From the NCBI GenBank assembly GCA_007922195.1, contig ML682007.1, positions 12,596,562 through 12,660,561 on the forward strand: a DNA stretch of 64,000 nucleotides. Reading direction: 5' to 3'. This DNA comes from Podocnemis expansa (taxonomy: Eukaryota; Chordata; Testudines; Podocnemididae). The position numbers were made by a program, and so were the translations under genes. Below are positions 47,201 through 50,500 of the stretch, piece after piece. The notes below the pieces were generated by a model. It searched no databases. It was given only the letters and a program-made list of their open reading frames with translations, and was not told the origin of the DNA. The stretch's first letter is position 1; every line of letters starts with the position of its first letter.

Positions 47201-47567
47201 AACCACTAAAAATGGGTGTAAATGGTTTCTTCTGATTTACCAGCACCCTACAACCACCCTATATGGGTATGAATTCATGTACTAGGAACCTATCGGTGGA
47301 GATTCAGTCCATGGAAACTCAACCAAACCCCTGCATTCATAAGGGTGATATTTTTTTCTTTGCTAGTCTTACCTCAACTTCTTCTGACTGCATCAAGAGG
47401 TCACATGGTGGCTTCAAAGCCTTTGGCCGGCTAGCAAACCAGTATGCAATCACAGCTGCAAAGGCACCGATGCCAACTAAGGTGGTGGCTGGCAAGCTGC
47501 GGAAAAATTGGCTGAAGTCATCAAACTCAGGCAATCGCAGGCTCCTCAGGATTTCCTGTGCCTGCAT
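1281..47567 (-). CDS. ACSL6: ACSL6, long-chain acyl-CoA synthetase 6 (whole gene, spliced)
   Basis: The enzyme joins long-chain fatty acids to CoA using ATP, through an acyl-AMP intermediate. Family members sit on ER, outer mitochondrial or plasma membranes, and ACSL6 is prominent in brain and erythroid cells of mammals. I assembled 20 coding exons (join of 47373-47567, 42098-42212, 39140-39204, 38061-38162, 37842-37941, 35727-35905, 35295-35327, 32623-32674, 26018-26091, one of 22436-22513 or 22301-22378, 19301-19435, 17556-17690, 15476-15571, 14320-14392, 12264-12352, 9943-10059, 8330-8473, 7045-7146, 5978-6049, 1281-1421, complement). The product is 698 residues with no internal stop, close to the usual family length of about 697. 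Visible features are an N-terminal membrane segment (about residues 26-46), TSGTTGNPKG at 276-285, a gate segment at 306-331, GYGQTE at 457-462 and HTGDIG at 537-542 followed by DRKK at 554-557. ACSL1 is the closest alternative, but ACSL6-type residues prevail throughout. The 5' non-coding exon was not found. Confidence 0.96.
2670..2857. mobile_element. hAT-type MITE with perfect 8-bp target duplication
   Basis: The 188-bp element has terminal inverted repeats CAGGGGTCTCAAAC and GTTTGAGAGCCCTG. It is flanked on both sides by CTCTAATG (2662-2669 and 2858-2865), the 8-bp duplication typical of hAT transposons. It is the same family as the copy at 17105-17290. Confidence 0.88.
3498..3640 (+). 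repeat. tRNA-derived SINE remnant
   Basis: The sequence TAGTCTAGTTGTTAGAACTC followed by a GGGAGGTGGGAGACCCAAG stretch resembles a decayed tRNA head with A- and B-box regions. The family is not certain. Confidence 0.4.
4335..5268 (+). mobile_element. CR1-family LINE, 5'-truncated, with 3' end
   Basis: Translation around 4350-4535 gives the CR1 ORF2 C-terminal region, with [19 protein letters not shown] and then [12 protein letters not shown]. The frame then breaks and the sequence runs on to a CR1/L3-type tail around 5205-5268 (GGAGGTCAGACTAGATTATC, TTCTGACCTTAAAATCTATG). It is a dead copy in the last ACSL6 intron, opposite in orientation to the gene. Confidence 0.85.
5276..5977. other. Intronic sequence without recognised elements
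   Basis: This is AT-rich intron between the CR1 tail and the residue 629-652 exon. I see no gene and no clear repeat. Confidence 0.6.
5978..6049 (-). CDS. ACSL6: ACSL6 coding exon, residues 629-652
   Basis: The 72-nt exon encodes [20 protein letters not shown] then [23 protein letters not shown] is the ACSL6 form of a segment shared with ACSL1. Acceptor CCCAG|GAA, donor CAG|GTAAAA, phase 0-0. The final intron, about 4.6 kb, follows. Confidence 0.95.
6050..7044. other. Intron without genes; one foldback fragment
   Basis: This is the intron between the exons for residues 595-628 and 629-652. Around 6350-6440 it has a GTCCTATTGACTTCAATGGT-like stretch and a TTACAGTTAAACATGTAGG stretch. These resemble the foldback repeat family seen better at 36829-36945. 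Nothing else was recognised. Confidence 0.5.
7045..7146 (-). CDS. ACSL6: ACSL6 coding exon, residues 595-628
   Basis: The 102-nt exon encodes [20 protein letters not shown] and then [23 protein letters not shown] matches ACSL6 closely. The donor is ACG|GTGCGT, less common than GTAAGT, and it places Thr where most ACSL sequences have Lys before the next exon. Acceptor TACAG|GCC. Confidence 0.93.
7221..7358 (+). mobile_element. Penelope-like element 3' tail
   Basis: It contains GAAGTGGGATTTTCTCCCAC, AGCTCAcATGATAAATAAAT, TTAGTCTTTAAAAGTGCCAC and AGACTAACATGGCTGC in order. The same tail follows a GIY-YIG coding fragment at 28880-29398, which identifies the family. Confidence 0.8.
8330..8473 (-). 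CDS. ACSL6: ACSL6 coding exon with DRKK signature, residues 547-594
   Basis: The 144-nt exon encodes [20 protein letters not shown], then [20 protein letters not shown] and a YVHGDSLQ end. This completes the fatty acyl-CoA synthetase signature and starts the mobile C-terminal domain. Acceptor AACAG|ACT, donor CAG|GTAAAA, phase 0-0. Confidence 0.96.
8474..9942. other. Intron without recognised elements
   Basis: This is the intron between the exons for residues 508-546 and 547-594. It is AT-rich with poly-T runs, and I see no gene. A GGGACCCAGGCGTGTGGACT segment near 9760 may be a decayed tRNA-derived SINE, but it is too degraded to call. Confidence 0.5.
9943..10059 (-). CDS. ACSL6: ACSL6 coding exon with acyl-CoA synthetase signature, residues 508-546
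   Basis: The 117-nt exon encodes [20 protein letters not shown] and then [32 protein letters not shown] is the first half of the fatty acyl-CoA synthetase signature, and the Asp of TGD (residue 540) binds the ribose of AMP in this superfamily. Acceptor TTCAG|ATA, donor CCT|GTAAGT, phase 0-0. Confidence 0.96.
10197..10258 (-). mobile_element. Penelope-like tail fragment, minus orientation
   Basis: CCAAAGGGGCAGCTGTGTTA and the following AGTCTAGTAAAGCAAAAAG are the reverse complement of the tail end. It faces the plus-oriented copy at 10557-10685, about 300 bp away. Confidence 0.65.
10557..10685 (+). mobile_element. Penelope-like element 3' tail
   Basis: It carries GAAGTGGGATTTTCTCCCAC, AATAAATAAATTTGTTAGTC, TTTAAGTGCCACAGAACTCC and AGACTAACATGGCTGCCCC. 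Just upstream there is a short duplicated TCAGATGCTTTGAAGTGGG segment. Confidence 0.8.
10827..10900. repeat. Foldback repeat built on GAAGTCAA/TTGAnTTC arms
   Basis: GGATGAAATCCTGTCCCCAC plus a TGAAGTCAACAGGAG left arm is followed by an imperfect inverted right arm ending GACTGGATTTCACC. Similar sequences occur near 16427, 18961 and 24814. Confidence 0.5.
11655..11756. repeat. Foldback repeat with TTAACTTTAA / TTGAAGTTAAGC arms
   Basis: GCATGCACTTAACTTTAATG is followed by GGGACTTAAACACATGCTTG and AAGTTAAGCTTGC, making an imperfect inverted repeat. It is related to 36829-36945. Confidence 0.5.
12264..12352 (-). CDS. ACSL6: ACSL6 coding exon, residues 478-507
   Basis: The 89-nt exon encodes [20 protein letters not shown] then [22 protein letters not shown] and the GEGE ending are conserved in the family. 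Acceptor TGCAG|GGC, donor GAG|GTATAA, ending in phase 0. The donor is weaker than its neighbours. Confidence 0.94.
12472..12506. repeat. (CCAAA)n simple repeat
   Basis: A short run of CCAAA units followed by A- and C-rich sequence, about 110 bp above the 5' end of the residue 478-507 exon. Confidence 0.75.
13851..14280. mobile_element. MITE with GGCTATGTCTACAC ends and TTCGAATT core
   Basis: The ends are GGCTATGTCTACACTTA and TAAGTGTAGACATAGCT, inverted with 16 of 17 matches. The 430-bp body contains many AATTCGAATT-type palindromes in both arms. Flanks are TAA and CAA, so any 3-bp target duplication is imperfect. It lies in the intron 40 bp before the residue 454-478 exon donor. The superfamily is uncertain, perhaps Harbinger-like. 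Confidence 0.75.
14320..14392 (-). CDS. ACSL6: ACSL6 coding exon with GYGQTE motif, residues 454-478
   Basis: The 73-nt exon encodes [20 protein letters not shown] then DWTS and one base. GYGQTE (residues 457-462) is the second ATP/AMP-binding motif of the superfamily. [13 protein letters not shown] is ACSL6-like, whereas ACSL1 has a different sequence here. Acceptor ATCAG|GTT, donor TCAG|GTAAAA, ending in phase 1. Confidence 0.96.
14546..14642. repeat. Short repeat ending ACCAACACGGCTACAAC
   Basis: It has inverted arms (GGTGGGTGAGGTAATATCT and the sequence around TTCACTCACCCTGTCTCTC), then AGGACCAACACGGCTACAAC. The ending resembles Penelope-like tails, but the body is a different family. 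Confidence 0.4.
15476..15571 (-). CDS. ACSL6: ACSL6 coding exon, residues 422-453
   Basis: The 96-nt exon begins [20 protein letters not shown] and ends [12 protein letters not shown]. The VTGAAP turn is conserved in adenylate-forming enzymes. Acceptor GAAAG|GCA, donor CAG|GTATGC, phase 0-0. Confidence 0.95.
16427..16495. repeat. Foldback repeat
   Basis: AACCCACTGAAATCAATGAG followed by ...CAATGGACTTTGGAATGGG forms imperfect inverted arms of the CACTGAAGTCAATGG family. Confidence 0.5.
17105..17290. mobile_element. hAT-type MITE with perfect 8-bp target duplication
   Basis: The 186-bp element has perfect CAGGGGTCTCAAAC and GTTTGAGACCCCTG ends. It is flanked by ACTTAAGT at 17097-17104 and 17291-17298. 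The internal sequence matches the copy at 2670-2857 closely (for example GTTTCAGTGGTGCGGCC), so both come from one family. Confidence 0.9.
17556..17690 (-). CDS. ACSL6: ACSL6 coding exon, residues 377-421
   Basis: The 135-nt exon begins [20 protein letters not shown] and continues through [20 protein letters not shown] to Gln. This is the helical segment between the gate and the second ATP-binding motif. Acceptor TCTTAG|ATC, donor CAG|GTAAGA, phase 0-0. Confidence 0.95.
18275..18508. mobile_element. Inverted pair of Penelope-like tails (first of two)
   Basis: The left arm (about 18275-18345) is minus-oriented (AAAGACTAAAATTTATTTAT, GAGAAAATCCCACTTCGTCA). The right arm (about 18375-18508) is plus-oriented (AAAGTGGGATTTTCC, TTAGTCTTTAAAAGCACCAC). 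About 30 bp lie between them. Confidence 0.75.
18523..18740. mobile_element. Inverted pair of Penelope-like tails (second of two)
   Basis: The minus arm starts AGTGGTAGCCATGTTAATGT and ends at GAGAATCCCACTTCATCAGA. It is followed at once by the plus arm GTGGGATTCTCTCCCATGAA through TGCCACCAGATTCC. The two arms meet with almost no spacer, so the single strand could fold into a long hairpin. Confidence 0.82.
18961..19048. repeat. Foldback repeat
   Basis: GGCCCAGATCCTGTACCCAT and a closing ...GGGAATGGGAACAGGACCCA form imperfect inverted arms, with ACCATTGACTGCAGTGGGAA inside. It belongs to the same loose family as 10827 and 16427. Confidence 0.45.
19301..19435 (-). CDS. ACSL6: ACSL6 coding exon, residues 332-376
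   Basis: The 135-nt exon begins [20 protein letters not shown] and continues [19 protein letters not shown], ending [16 protein letters not shown] and [11 protein letters not shown] are ACSL hallmarks, and SVVYCHGG with LSDDMKAL fits ACSL6. Acceptor ACCAG|TCT, donor AAG|GTAAGT, phase 0-0. Confidence 0.96.
19566..19592. repeat. (CAAA)n simple repeat
   Basis: A short run of CAAA units (AAAACAAACAAACAAACAAA) in the intron upstream of the residue 332-376 exon. Confidence 0.75.
20614..20827. mobile_element. Inverted pair of a second Penelope-like tail subfamily
   Basis: The minus arm has AGCTGTGTTAGTCCACGTAT and CATAAGCTTTCATGGGCTCC. The plus arm has GTGGGTTGGAGCCCACCAAA and TTAGTAGTCTTTAAGGAGCC. 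The hairpin core, GGGCTCCAACCCAC against GTGGGTTGGAGCCCA, differs from the GGGAGAAAATCCCAC core of the main subfamily. Confidence 0.72.
21205..21330. mobile_element. Near-palindromic Penelope-like tail pair lacking the core hairpin
   Basis: The minus arm AACAAGAAGTCCTGTGGCAT...AACAAATTTATTG abuts the plus arm CATTTGTTAGCCTTTAAAAG...AGCCACAGGACTCC. The usual CCCAC core is missing from both arms. Confidence 0.75.
21679..21765 (-). mobile_element. CR1/L3-type LINE 3' end, minus orientation
   Basis: TCATAGATTTTCAGGCCAGC followed by TGATCATCTTATCCGACCTC matches the reverse complement of the CR1 tail seen at 5205-5268. Only the terminal about 85 bp are present. Confidence 0.7.
22301..22378 (-). 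CDS. ACSL6: ACSL6 alternative gate exon, Tyr type (Y-gate), residues 306-331
   Basis: The 78-nt exon begins [13 protein letters not shown] and continues [13 protein letters not shown], with Tyr at residue 319 where the other exon has Phe. It is phase 0-0. Acceptor TTCCAG|AGT, donor CAG|GTAAGG. Both splice sites look strong and the reading frame is intact, so it is a live alternative rather than a decayed copy. Only 57 nt of intron separate it from the Phe-type exon. Confidence 0.94.
22379..22435 (-). promoter_or_regulatory. 57-nt intron between the two gate exons (splice-exclusion spacer)
   Basis: On the sense strand it runs from GTAAGAAACC to TGTTTTCTTCCAG. The best branch-point candidate, CTGAC, puts its adenine 22 nt after the 5' splice site and 35 nt before the acceptor. 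That is too close to the 5' site for a normal vertebrate spliceosome, so joining the Phe-type to the Tyr-type exon should be sterically blocked. The branch point is inferred by eye. Confidence 0.7.
22436..22513 (-). CDS. ACSL6: ACSL6 alternative gate exon, Phe type (F-gate), residues 306-331
   Basis: The 78-nt exon begins [13 protein letters not shown] and continues [13 protein letters not shown], with Phe at residue 319 in the fatty-acid gate position. It is phase 0-0. Acceptor CTGCAG|AAA, donor CAG|GTAAGA. It comes first in transcript order and is identical at 15 of 26 residues to the Tyr-type exon that follows. In mammals, ACSL6 transcripts use one or the other of two such exons, giving enzymes with different substrate and ATP kinetics. 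Together they would add 26 residues that duplicate the gate. Confidence 0.95.
22514..22665 (-). promoter_or_regulatory. Long pyrimidine-rich tract upstream of the Phe-type gate exon
   Basis: The plus strand is purine-rich here, so the pre-mRNA is pyrimidine-rich for about 150 nt before the Phe-type exon. It holds several PTB-like motifs such as TTTCTCTCTTTCTT, TTTTTCTTTTT and TTTCTTTCCTTTCT. PTB-family proteins bind such tracts and control other mutually exclusive exon pairs. A regulatory role is inferred from position and composition only. Confidence 0.45.
22666..26017. other. Intron without genes, few repeats
   Basis: This is the intron between the Phe-type gate exon and the AMP-binding exon. 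It contains a foldback fragment near 24814-24890 and a possible tRNA-like fragment at 25044-25136. The rest is AT-rich and unremarkable. Confidence 0.55.
25044..25136 (-). repeat. Possible tRNA-derived SINE fragment
   Basis: On the minus strand, TGACCATGCAGAAGTTCCTG then GGTTTAAGTCCCAATCC resembles the B-box half of a tRNA. It is degraded and family assignment is uncertain. Confidence 0.35.
26018..26091 (-). CDS. ACSL6: ACSL6 coding exon, residues 281-305
   Basis: The 74-nt exon finishes the AMP-binding motif ([12 protein letters not shown]) and continues [23 protein letters not shown] distinguishes ACSL6 from ACSL1. Acceptor TTCCAG|GGA, donor GAG|GTGAAT, ending in phase 0, where either gate exon can be joined. 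Confidence 0.95.
26590..26780 (+). mobile_element. Penelope-like element 3' part and tail
   Basis: ATTCTGTAAGTTCCCCCTCT leads into GACAAAGTGGGATTTTCTCC, AATAAATAAATCTGTTAGTC and AAGTGCCACAAGACTCCTTG. The CCATTCTGTAAGTT prefix is shared with the copy at 57666-58117. Confidence 0.78.
28880..29398 (+). pseudogene. Penelope-like element with decayed GIY-YIG endonuclease end and 3' tail
   Basis: In the frame starting near 28893 the translation reads [20 protein letters not shown], a stop, then [20 protein letters not shown] and [20 protein letters not shown]. The pattern IY.I.C..C...CIGQT..SL..RI.GH is the GIY-YIG endonuclease of Penelope-like retroelements. There are in-frame stops, so it is inactive. 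From about 29285 it runs into the GATGAAGTGGGATTTTCTCC tail found throughout the window, which shows what those short repeats are. Confidence 0.82.
30277..30696. mobile_element. MITE with GGCTATGCCTACAC ends and TTAGTTCAAACTAA core
   Basis: The ends are GGCTATGCCTACACTGG and GATGTAGACATAGCC, flanked on both sides by TTG (30274-30276 and 30697-30699). The 420-bp body is packed with AGTTCAAACTAA and TTAGTTTGAACT palindromes. The ends resemble the element at 13851-14280 but the core does not. Confidence 0.8.
31096..31206 (-). mobile_element. tRNA-derived SINE with CR1-like 3' tail
   Basis: Read on the minus strand it begins GTAGTGTAGTGGCTAGCACC, then TGCAGAAGGTCCTGGGTTCA and ATTCCCAG (tRNA-like A- and B-box regions). 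The tail is GGGGGTTGGACTTGATGATC and AAGGTCCCTTCCAGCCCTAT, which is CR1-like. A tRNA head joined to a CR1 end is known from the tortoise Pol III SINE, which favours a turtle as the source. Confidence 0.75.
31291..31557. mobile_element. hAT-type MITE
   Basis: The ends are CAATGTTTCTTAATTGG and GTTGAGAAACACTG. Flanks are CACTAAAG and CATTAGAG, a decayed 8-bp duplication (6 of 8). The 267-bp element holds a CTGCTGCTGC stretch but no coding capacity. Confidence 0.65.
31634..31728 (+). mobile_element. Penelope-like element 3' tail
   Basis: GACGAAGTGAGATTTTCTCC, AATTTGTTAGTCTTTAAAAG and TGCCACCAGACTCCTTGTTT occur in order, without the final AGACTAACATGG segment. Confidence 0.78.
32147..32250 (+). 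mobile_element. Penelope-like element 3' tail, diverged
   Basis: TTCATGAAAGCTCATGCAAT, AATACATTTGTTAGTCATTA and ACTCTAATATGACCATCCCC are recognisable, with more substitutions than in the other copies. Confidence 0.68.
32282..32490 (+). mobile_element. CR1/L3-type LINE 3' end
   Basis: It shares CATGATTTGAGGACTTCAGT and GTGCAGGTCAGACTAAATGA with the tail of the copy at 4335-5268. It lies 132 bp below the residue 264-281 exon. Confidence 0.75.
32623..32674 (-). CDS. ACSL6: ACSL6 coding exon with AMP-binding motif, residues 264-281
   Basis: The 52-nt exon encodes [17 protein letters not shown] and the first base of the next Gly. It carries the first half of the Thr/Ser/Gly-rich AMP-binding motif, which continues as GNPKG in the next exon. 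Acceptor TTCTAG|CCT, donor ACAG|GTAACA, phase 1. Confidence 0.95.
32675..35095. other. Intron between exons 264-281 and 253-263, mostly plain sequence
   Basis: I see no gene and no clear transposon. There is a C10 run near 33632 and a G- and T-rich stretch around 34360-34630. Confidence 0.5.
35096..35211. repeat. (CA)n microsatellite with 10-N gap
   Basis: An uninterrupted dinucleotide run is broken by 10 N at 35148-35157. The nascent ACSL6 RNA carries (GU)n here, 83 nt after the donor of the 33-nt exon. True length is unknown. Confidence 0.95.
35295..35327 (-). CDS. ACSL6: ACSL6 33-nt exon, residues 253-263
   Basis: This small exon of 11 codons reads [11 protein letters not shown], the variable linker just before the AMP-binding core. 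The same 11-residue exon exists in mammalian ACSL1 and ACSL6. Acceptor TTTCAG|GAG, donor GTG|GTGAGT. Being 33 nt and phase 0-0 it could be skipped without a frameshift. A (GT)n tract lies 83 nt after its donor. Confidence 0.92.
35727..35905 (-). CDS. ACSL6: ACSL6 coding exon, residues 193-252
   Basis: This 179-nt exon is the longest internal coding exon. It begins [18 protein letters not shown] and continues through LILMDPF-like and [13 protein letters not shown] segments. The ADISTV...DKPEKA pattern and the E-R-G-x-x-C-G-V run match ACSL6. Acceptor TTTTAG|CTG, donor GAG|GTGAAG, ending in phase 0. Confidence 0.95.
36829..36945. repeat. Foldback repeat with TTAACTTTGAGCAT / AAAGTTAAGCATGT arms
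   Basis: GCAGGTGCTTAACTTTGAGC is followed by a short loop with CCCATTGGCTTC, then GCTTAAAGTTAAGCATGTAC. The arms are close inverted repeats. Related fragments occur near 6390, 11655, 45140 and 59745. Confidence 0.6.
37066..37468. mobile_element. MITE with CTATGTCTAC ends and TTCGAACTAA core
   Basis: The ends are ACTATGTCTACCC and GCGTAGACACAGG. The interior has long inverted blocks such as TTAGTTCGAATTAAGGAATT and TCCTTAATTCGAACTAATGA. It resembles the elements at 13851 and 30277. Confidence 0.7.
37842..37941 (-). CDS. ACSL6: ACSL6 coding exon, residues 160-193
   Basis: The 100-nt exon encodes [20 protein letters not shown], then [25 protein letters not shown] is strongly conserved in ACSL1/5/6, and the W-I-I-x-E-L-A-C-Y-T-Y form points to ACSL6. 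Acceptor CCAG|TGG, donor ACAG|GTAAAA, ending in phase 1. Confidence 0.95.
38061..38162 (-). CDS. ACSL6: ACSL6 coding exon, residues 126-159
   Basis: The 102-nt exon of 34 whole codons includes the conserved [12 protein letters not shown] near its end. Acceptor CCTAG|GTC, donor GAG|GTGAGA. Only 119 nt of intron separate it from the next exon, the shortest intron in the gene apart from the one between the two gate exons. Confidence 0.94.
38930..39056. mobile_element. Penelope-like tail, minus arm with short plus end
   Basis: TTTTGGCACCTTAAAGACTA and CATGGACTGCAACTGACTTC give the minus arm. ATTATCAAGGCTACCCCTCT gives a short plus-oriented terminus, so most of the second arm is lost. It lies 84 bp below the residue 104-125 exon. 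Confidence 0.65.
39140..39204 (-). CDS. ACSL6: ACSL6 coding exon, residues 104-125
   Basis: The 65-nt exon completes a split Glu codon and then encodes [20 protein letters not shown] and a final Glu. The GPCLG.R.P..PY.WLSY pattern is typical of ACSL1/5/6. The acceptor is ATTTAG|AAAA and the donor is GAG|GTGAGG, ending in phase 0. Confidence 0.94.
39935..40055 (+). repeat. Old interspersed repeat 3' end
   Basis: It runs CTGTAAGGCCTTTGGGGCAG, TTTGTACAGTGACTAGTACA, then ACGGAGTCCTGGTCCATAAC. This resembles a conserved amniote SINE/LINE terminus with GGGGCAGG and ACAGTGCCTAGCACA. The exact family was not determined. Confidence 0.5.
41205..41272 (-). repeat. Possible tRNA-derived SINE fragment
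   Basis: The minus strand reads GACTGGTCCAGTGGATAGGG and then CACTTGGAAGCCAGAAGCTG, resembling a tRNA head as in MIR-type SINEs. Confidence 0.4.
42098..42212 (-). CDS. ACSL6: ACSL6 coding exon, residues 66-104
   Basis: The exon is 115 nt long and encodes 38 codons plus one base, including [10 protein letters not shown] and [16 protein letters not shown]. These belong to the N-terminal region before the adenylating domain. The acceptor is CATAG|GGC and the donor is TCTG|GTAAGT. It starts in phase 0 and ends in phase 1, which matches both neighbouring exons. Confidence 0.94.
43005..43182. mobile_element. hAT-type MITE
   Basis: The ends are CAGTGGTTCTCAACC and GGTTCAGAACCACTG. Flanking octamers are TCCTAGCC and CCCTAGAC (6 of 8 match). 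It is 178 bp, in the intron after the ATG exon, and has no coding capacity. Confidence 0.75.
45215..45618 (-). mobile_element. CR1-family LINE 3' end, minus orientation
   Basis: The minus strand encodes [20 protein letters not shown], then [20 protein letters not shown] and [12 protein letters not shown]. This is the CR1 ORF2 C terminus, followed by the short CR1 tail with CTATGGTTCTAAGATTCTAT. The final about 100 codons remain open and only weakly decayed. Confidence 0.9.
45944..46015 (-). mobile_element. CR1/L3-type LINE 3' end, minus orientation
   Basis: TCATAGAGTCGTCACCTAAG and GGCCAGAAGGGATCATTCCA match the reverse complement of the CR1/L3 tail. Only the terminal part is present. Confidence 0.65.
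46474..46632. mobile_element. Possible hAT-type MITE
   Basis: CAGTGATCTCAACTCATGGG at one end and GGTTGGGAACCACTTG at the other are imperfect inverted ends of the CAGTGGTTCTCAACC type. No clean 8-bp duplication was found. Confidence 0.45.
46990..47082 (+). mobile_element. CR1 LINE 3' end fragment
   Basis: GGTGGTTTAAGAGAGTACTT, GGGGACTGGACTCAATGACC and TTCTAGTTTCTATGGTTCTG match a CR1 3' terminus in plus orientation. Confidence 0.7.
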
Positions 47568-47593
47568 CTTTTCCAAGATTGAAAGGGCAAATT
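47373..47593 (-). CDS. ACSL6: ACSL6 exon 2 (ATG exon), residues 1-65
   Basis: The exon holds 26 nt of upstream sequence (47568-47593) and codons 1-65 from the ATG at 47565-47567. It begins [15 protein letters not shown] and includes a hydrophobic stretch at about residues 26-46 that fits the N-terminal membrane anchor, followed by the basic SRPKALKPP. The acceptor is ccTGCAG just above 47593 and the donor is GAG|GTAAGA, phase 0. The 26 nt before the ATG stay open in frame and encode FALSILEK, so a coding upstream exon could extend the protein. It is numbered exon 2 because the splice acceptor implies at least one earlier exon. Confidence 0.93.
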
Positions 47594-50500
47594 CTGCAGG
47601 ATTCAAAGGAAAATAATGAATTGATAGGAGAGGATTAACAGACAAAACAGATATAGGTCAAAACATATGCCATACTTGTAAGGGAACAAAGGCAATAAAA
47701 GGCAGTTTTCTCTTTACACTTTATAAACACTGCTACAGTGACACAGAAACCGAGCTGTTTACCAAAAAATCCGAGCCACAAAAGAGTGGCACCAAGTGAG
47801 AAGCGTAATTAGCATCATAGCGACTGAAACGTTCTATATTTAGGATGTCCTGTGTCTGAAACACATATTGAAAGCCCCTAGCTCTACTAAAAACCACAAC
47901 CTTTCTTACAAAGGCAGCAAGACTGAGGCACAGTAGACAACTGACTACTAGAAGAGACGCCTCATATGGACAATTTTCTCATTTCAAATAGACTTAGCAC
48001 TGTAATAATCACATGATAACTTGAAGTGGCAGTGTGCACTGCACAAAAAGGAGGCCACTTCCATCAGCAAGAAAGTAATTCAATATTCCACACTTCACAG
48101 TCATCACAGAGCAGCAGAGCTTTTTAAAATTACTATAAGAATTCAGCTGTAGCTATTTAAAGTTGCAGCTCTCTCTTTGTGAGCCAACATCTTTCAGGAT
48201 GCCTGTAATTTTTCTCCCACCTTTAACTCAAGTTTTTTATATCTATATAGCTACTTCCCTGATTACTATGCTGTTTGAGCTGAAATAAAATTAGCAATCT
48301 CTCCATTTCTTCCAGCCTTTTGGAGTAATAACTTGATTAGCTGGTGTGTTGGTTTTGTATGCATCTGAAGGATTAACTGAAAGAAAGCCAGGTGGAAGAG
48401 ATGAGATTTGCATTTCATTTTGATGTGATATATTCTAATCTATTGTGGAAATGAGTTCCATAGTCTACTCTAGGTCAAGCGTCTAGCTCCAGTACTCTCC
48501 AGCTTTTCCCTGACTGATCTAAAGTTTAATTGGTTGGATGGAAGATAGCTCCTGGCATGGGAAGTCCTGGTGGCAGTGGTGATTGCTCAGGTAGGGCCAA
48601 TCTCATGATGTACTTTCAATATCAGGAGGGAGACCTTTTACTGGACTCTGCATGCAATTTGGGAATAAGTGCAAAGAGCAGAGCACCAAAACGATGTGCT
48701 GATGCAACCCATGTTGGCTGGCTATCATAGTGTGATGCCTGCTTACACCTGCTGAGGACCAGGCCCTGTGGTTCTGTTGCTCATTAGCACTGATGTATGT
48801 CCTTGCTTTTTTCTTTTGTGTACAAAGATGTGATCCTCAGGACAAAGGAAATATCCTCATCCCATACCCGCTGGCTTGCCTGCCTCCAACAGCCCAGATC
48901 TGATTCCTCTCTCACATGGTGACAAGCAGGAATATCTTCATTAAAGTTGATAGAGCTGCCCTGGTGTGAAACAGCTACATGTGAGGGAGATTTCTTTGTG
49001 CCTTGAAGGTACAAGAAGTCATAGCCTGTGTTTTAAACAACTGCCTGATACTGACTGACACAAGCAACCTCACAAGGGAATCCTTAGTTGTGAAACTATG
49101 AGGGGAAAAATATCTCAGACAAATTAGGCAGGAGGGAGACAATCTAAATGGTTAATGGTGTCTCTTTAAACTGCCAGGGCCGAATTGAAGGCTGCACAAG
49201 CAATTGGCTTTTAGAGGCAACTCTTTTATAGTAAAGGAAGCGGAACATCCTTTTGTCTTATGCCCTCTGCATCCTTTTCAGTTTCTGAAGCCGCTGGCTG
49301 ATGATTAGAAAGGATTCTAGTCTGGGTGGTGGCAGGGGGAAGAAGGAGGCAGTAGAGGGAGTATTTAACAAACAAACAATACATGCACTGAAATTAACAG
49401 AAAACCATCTATTTTTCTTCCTGGGAGGCTTTGCACATGATGTATTGACTGTGTTACTTCATGCTGATTATGCTGTAGAGAACATACTTAGCCGCTTTTA
49501 GTCATTTTCAATAGTATGTGTGCTGAAAGCCTAGCCACTGACCCAAAGAAAGAGCCTGCAACCTTATCATACAACAGGAGAGAACAAATCAAGTAGGATG
49601 AGGGCAGAGAAAACAGGATGACAATGAAACAAATTATATTTGGTGAAATAAGCCATTTTGTCTGCCCACAGCCCAGCTATTGTCTAGTGTTTTATAGGCA
49701 TCAGAGCAGAGCTGACTTACGGAGGACAATGGAGTGAATGTACAGATCTTTAGAGAGAGTTCCTCTTATGGAGAAGGGGACTGTAAATTTGTCAGTTGTT
49801 CCTGCCTGTATTTATTTAAAAAAATAAATAACCCCCCCCCCAAATGTCATCCTTCATGAACTATATAAAACTCAAATTAGTTTCAAAGCCCAGACTGGGC
49901 CATTGAAGTTCTACTATCACAATTAATCAATCACTCCATGTTTCTGCTGAAATATCCACCTATCTAAGAACTGATCCCTGGCCTCTGTGCACTTTTACAG
50001 AGCTCTGATTAGTTAAATGCAGTATCTAATGGCATTCTTCTGGCAATTTAAAGCCATGTTAGAAAACTACAGTTCATGTTTGATTAGAGTGAACATGGTG
50101 GGGAGCAATAGGCTGAGGTGACATTGCAAAAGGTTGATTGTGTTACCTCCCAGCAGCACTTCTGCAACTTCACATGGGCCATGATTTTTCAATCAATGCA
50201 TAAAATCAGCAGGTTTTCACTCACAGACCACAAAAGCAGGGAAGGCCATTATTTAGGGAGAAGAGGTAACGTTTCACTTCTCTGTTACTTAAATCATCTG
50301 ATGCTTACAGAAAAACAACTAGTTCCAATGTGGTAAATTGGCCAAGTTTGCAGAATTGGCGGCCATGTAACTGAGAGGGGAATTTGACTTGGTTCTAATT
50401 TAACCAGATGTTATCACTGTAGTTTTGCAACAACTCTTTCCATAAATTTGTGAGCAGTGCTATAACTATCTACACAGGTGAGCACTGAACAAACTAGAAA

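Noticed and set aside
1281..47567. Assignment of the gene to ACSL1
   Set aside because: The first and central exons resemble ACSL1, but the ACSL6-type residues in nearly every exon ([40 protein letters not shown]) decide for ACSL6.
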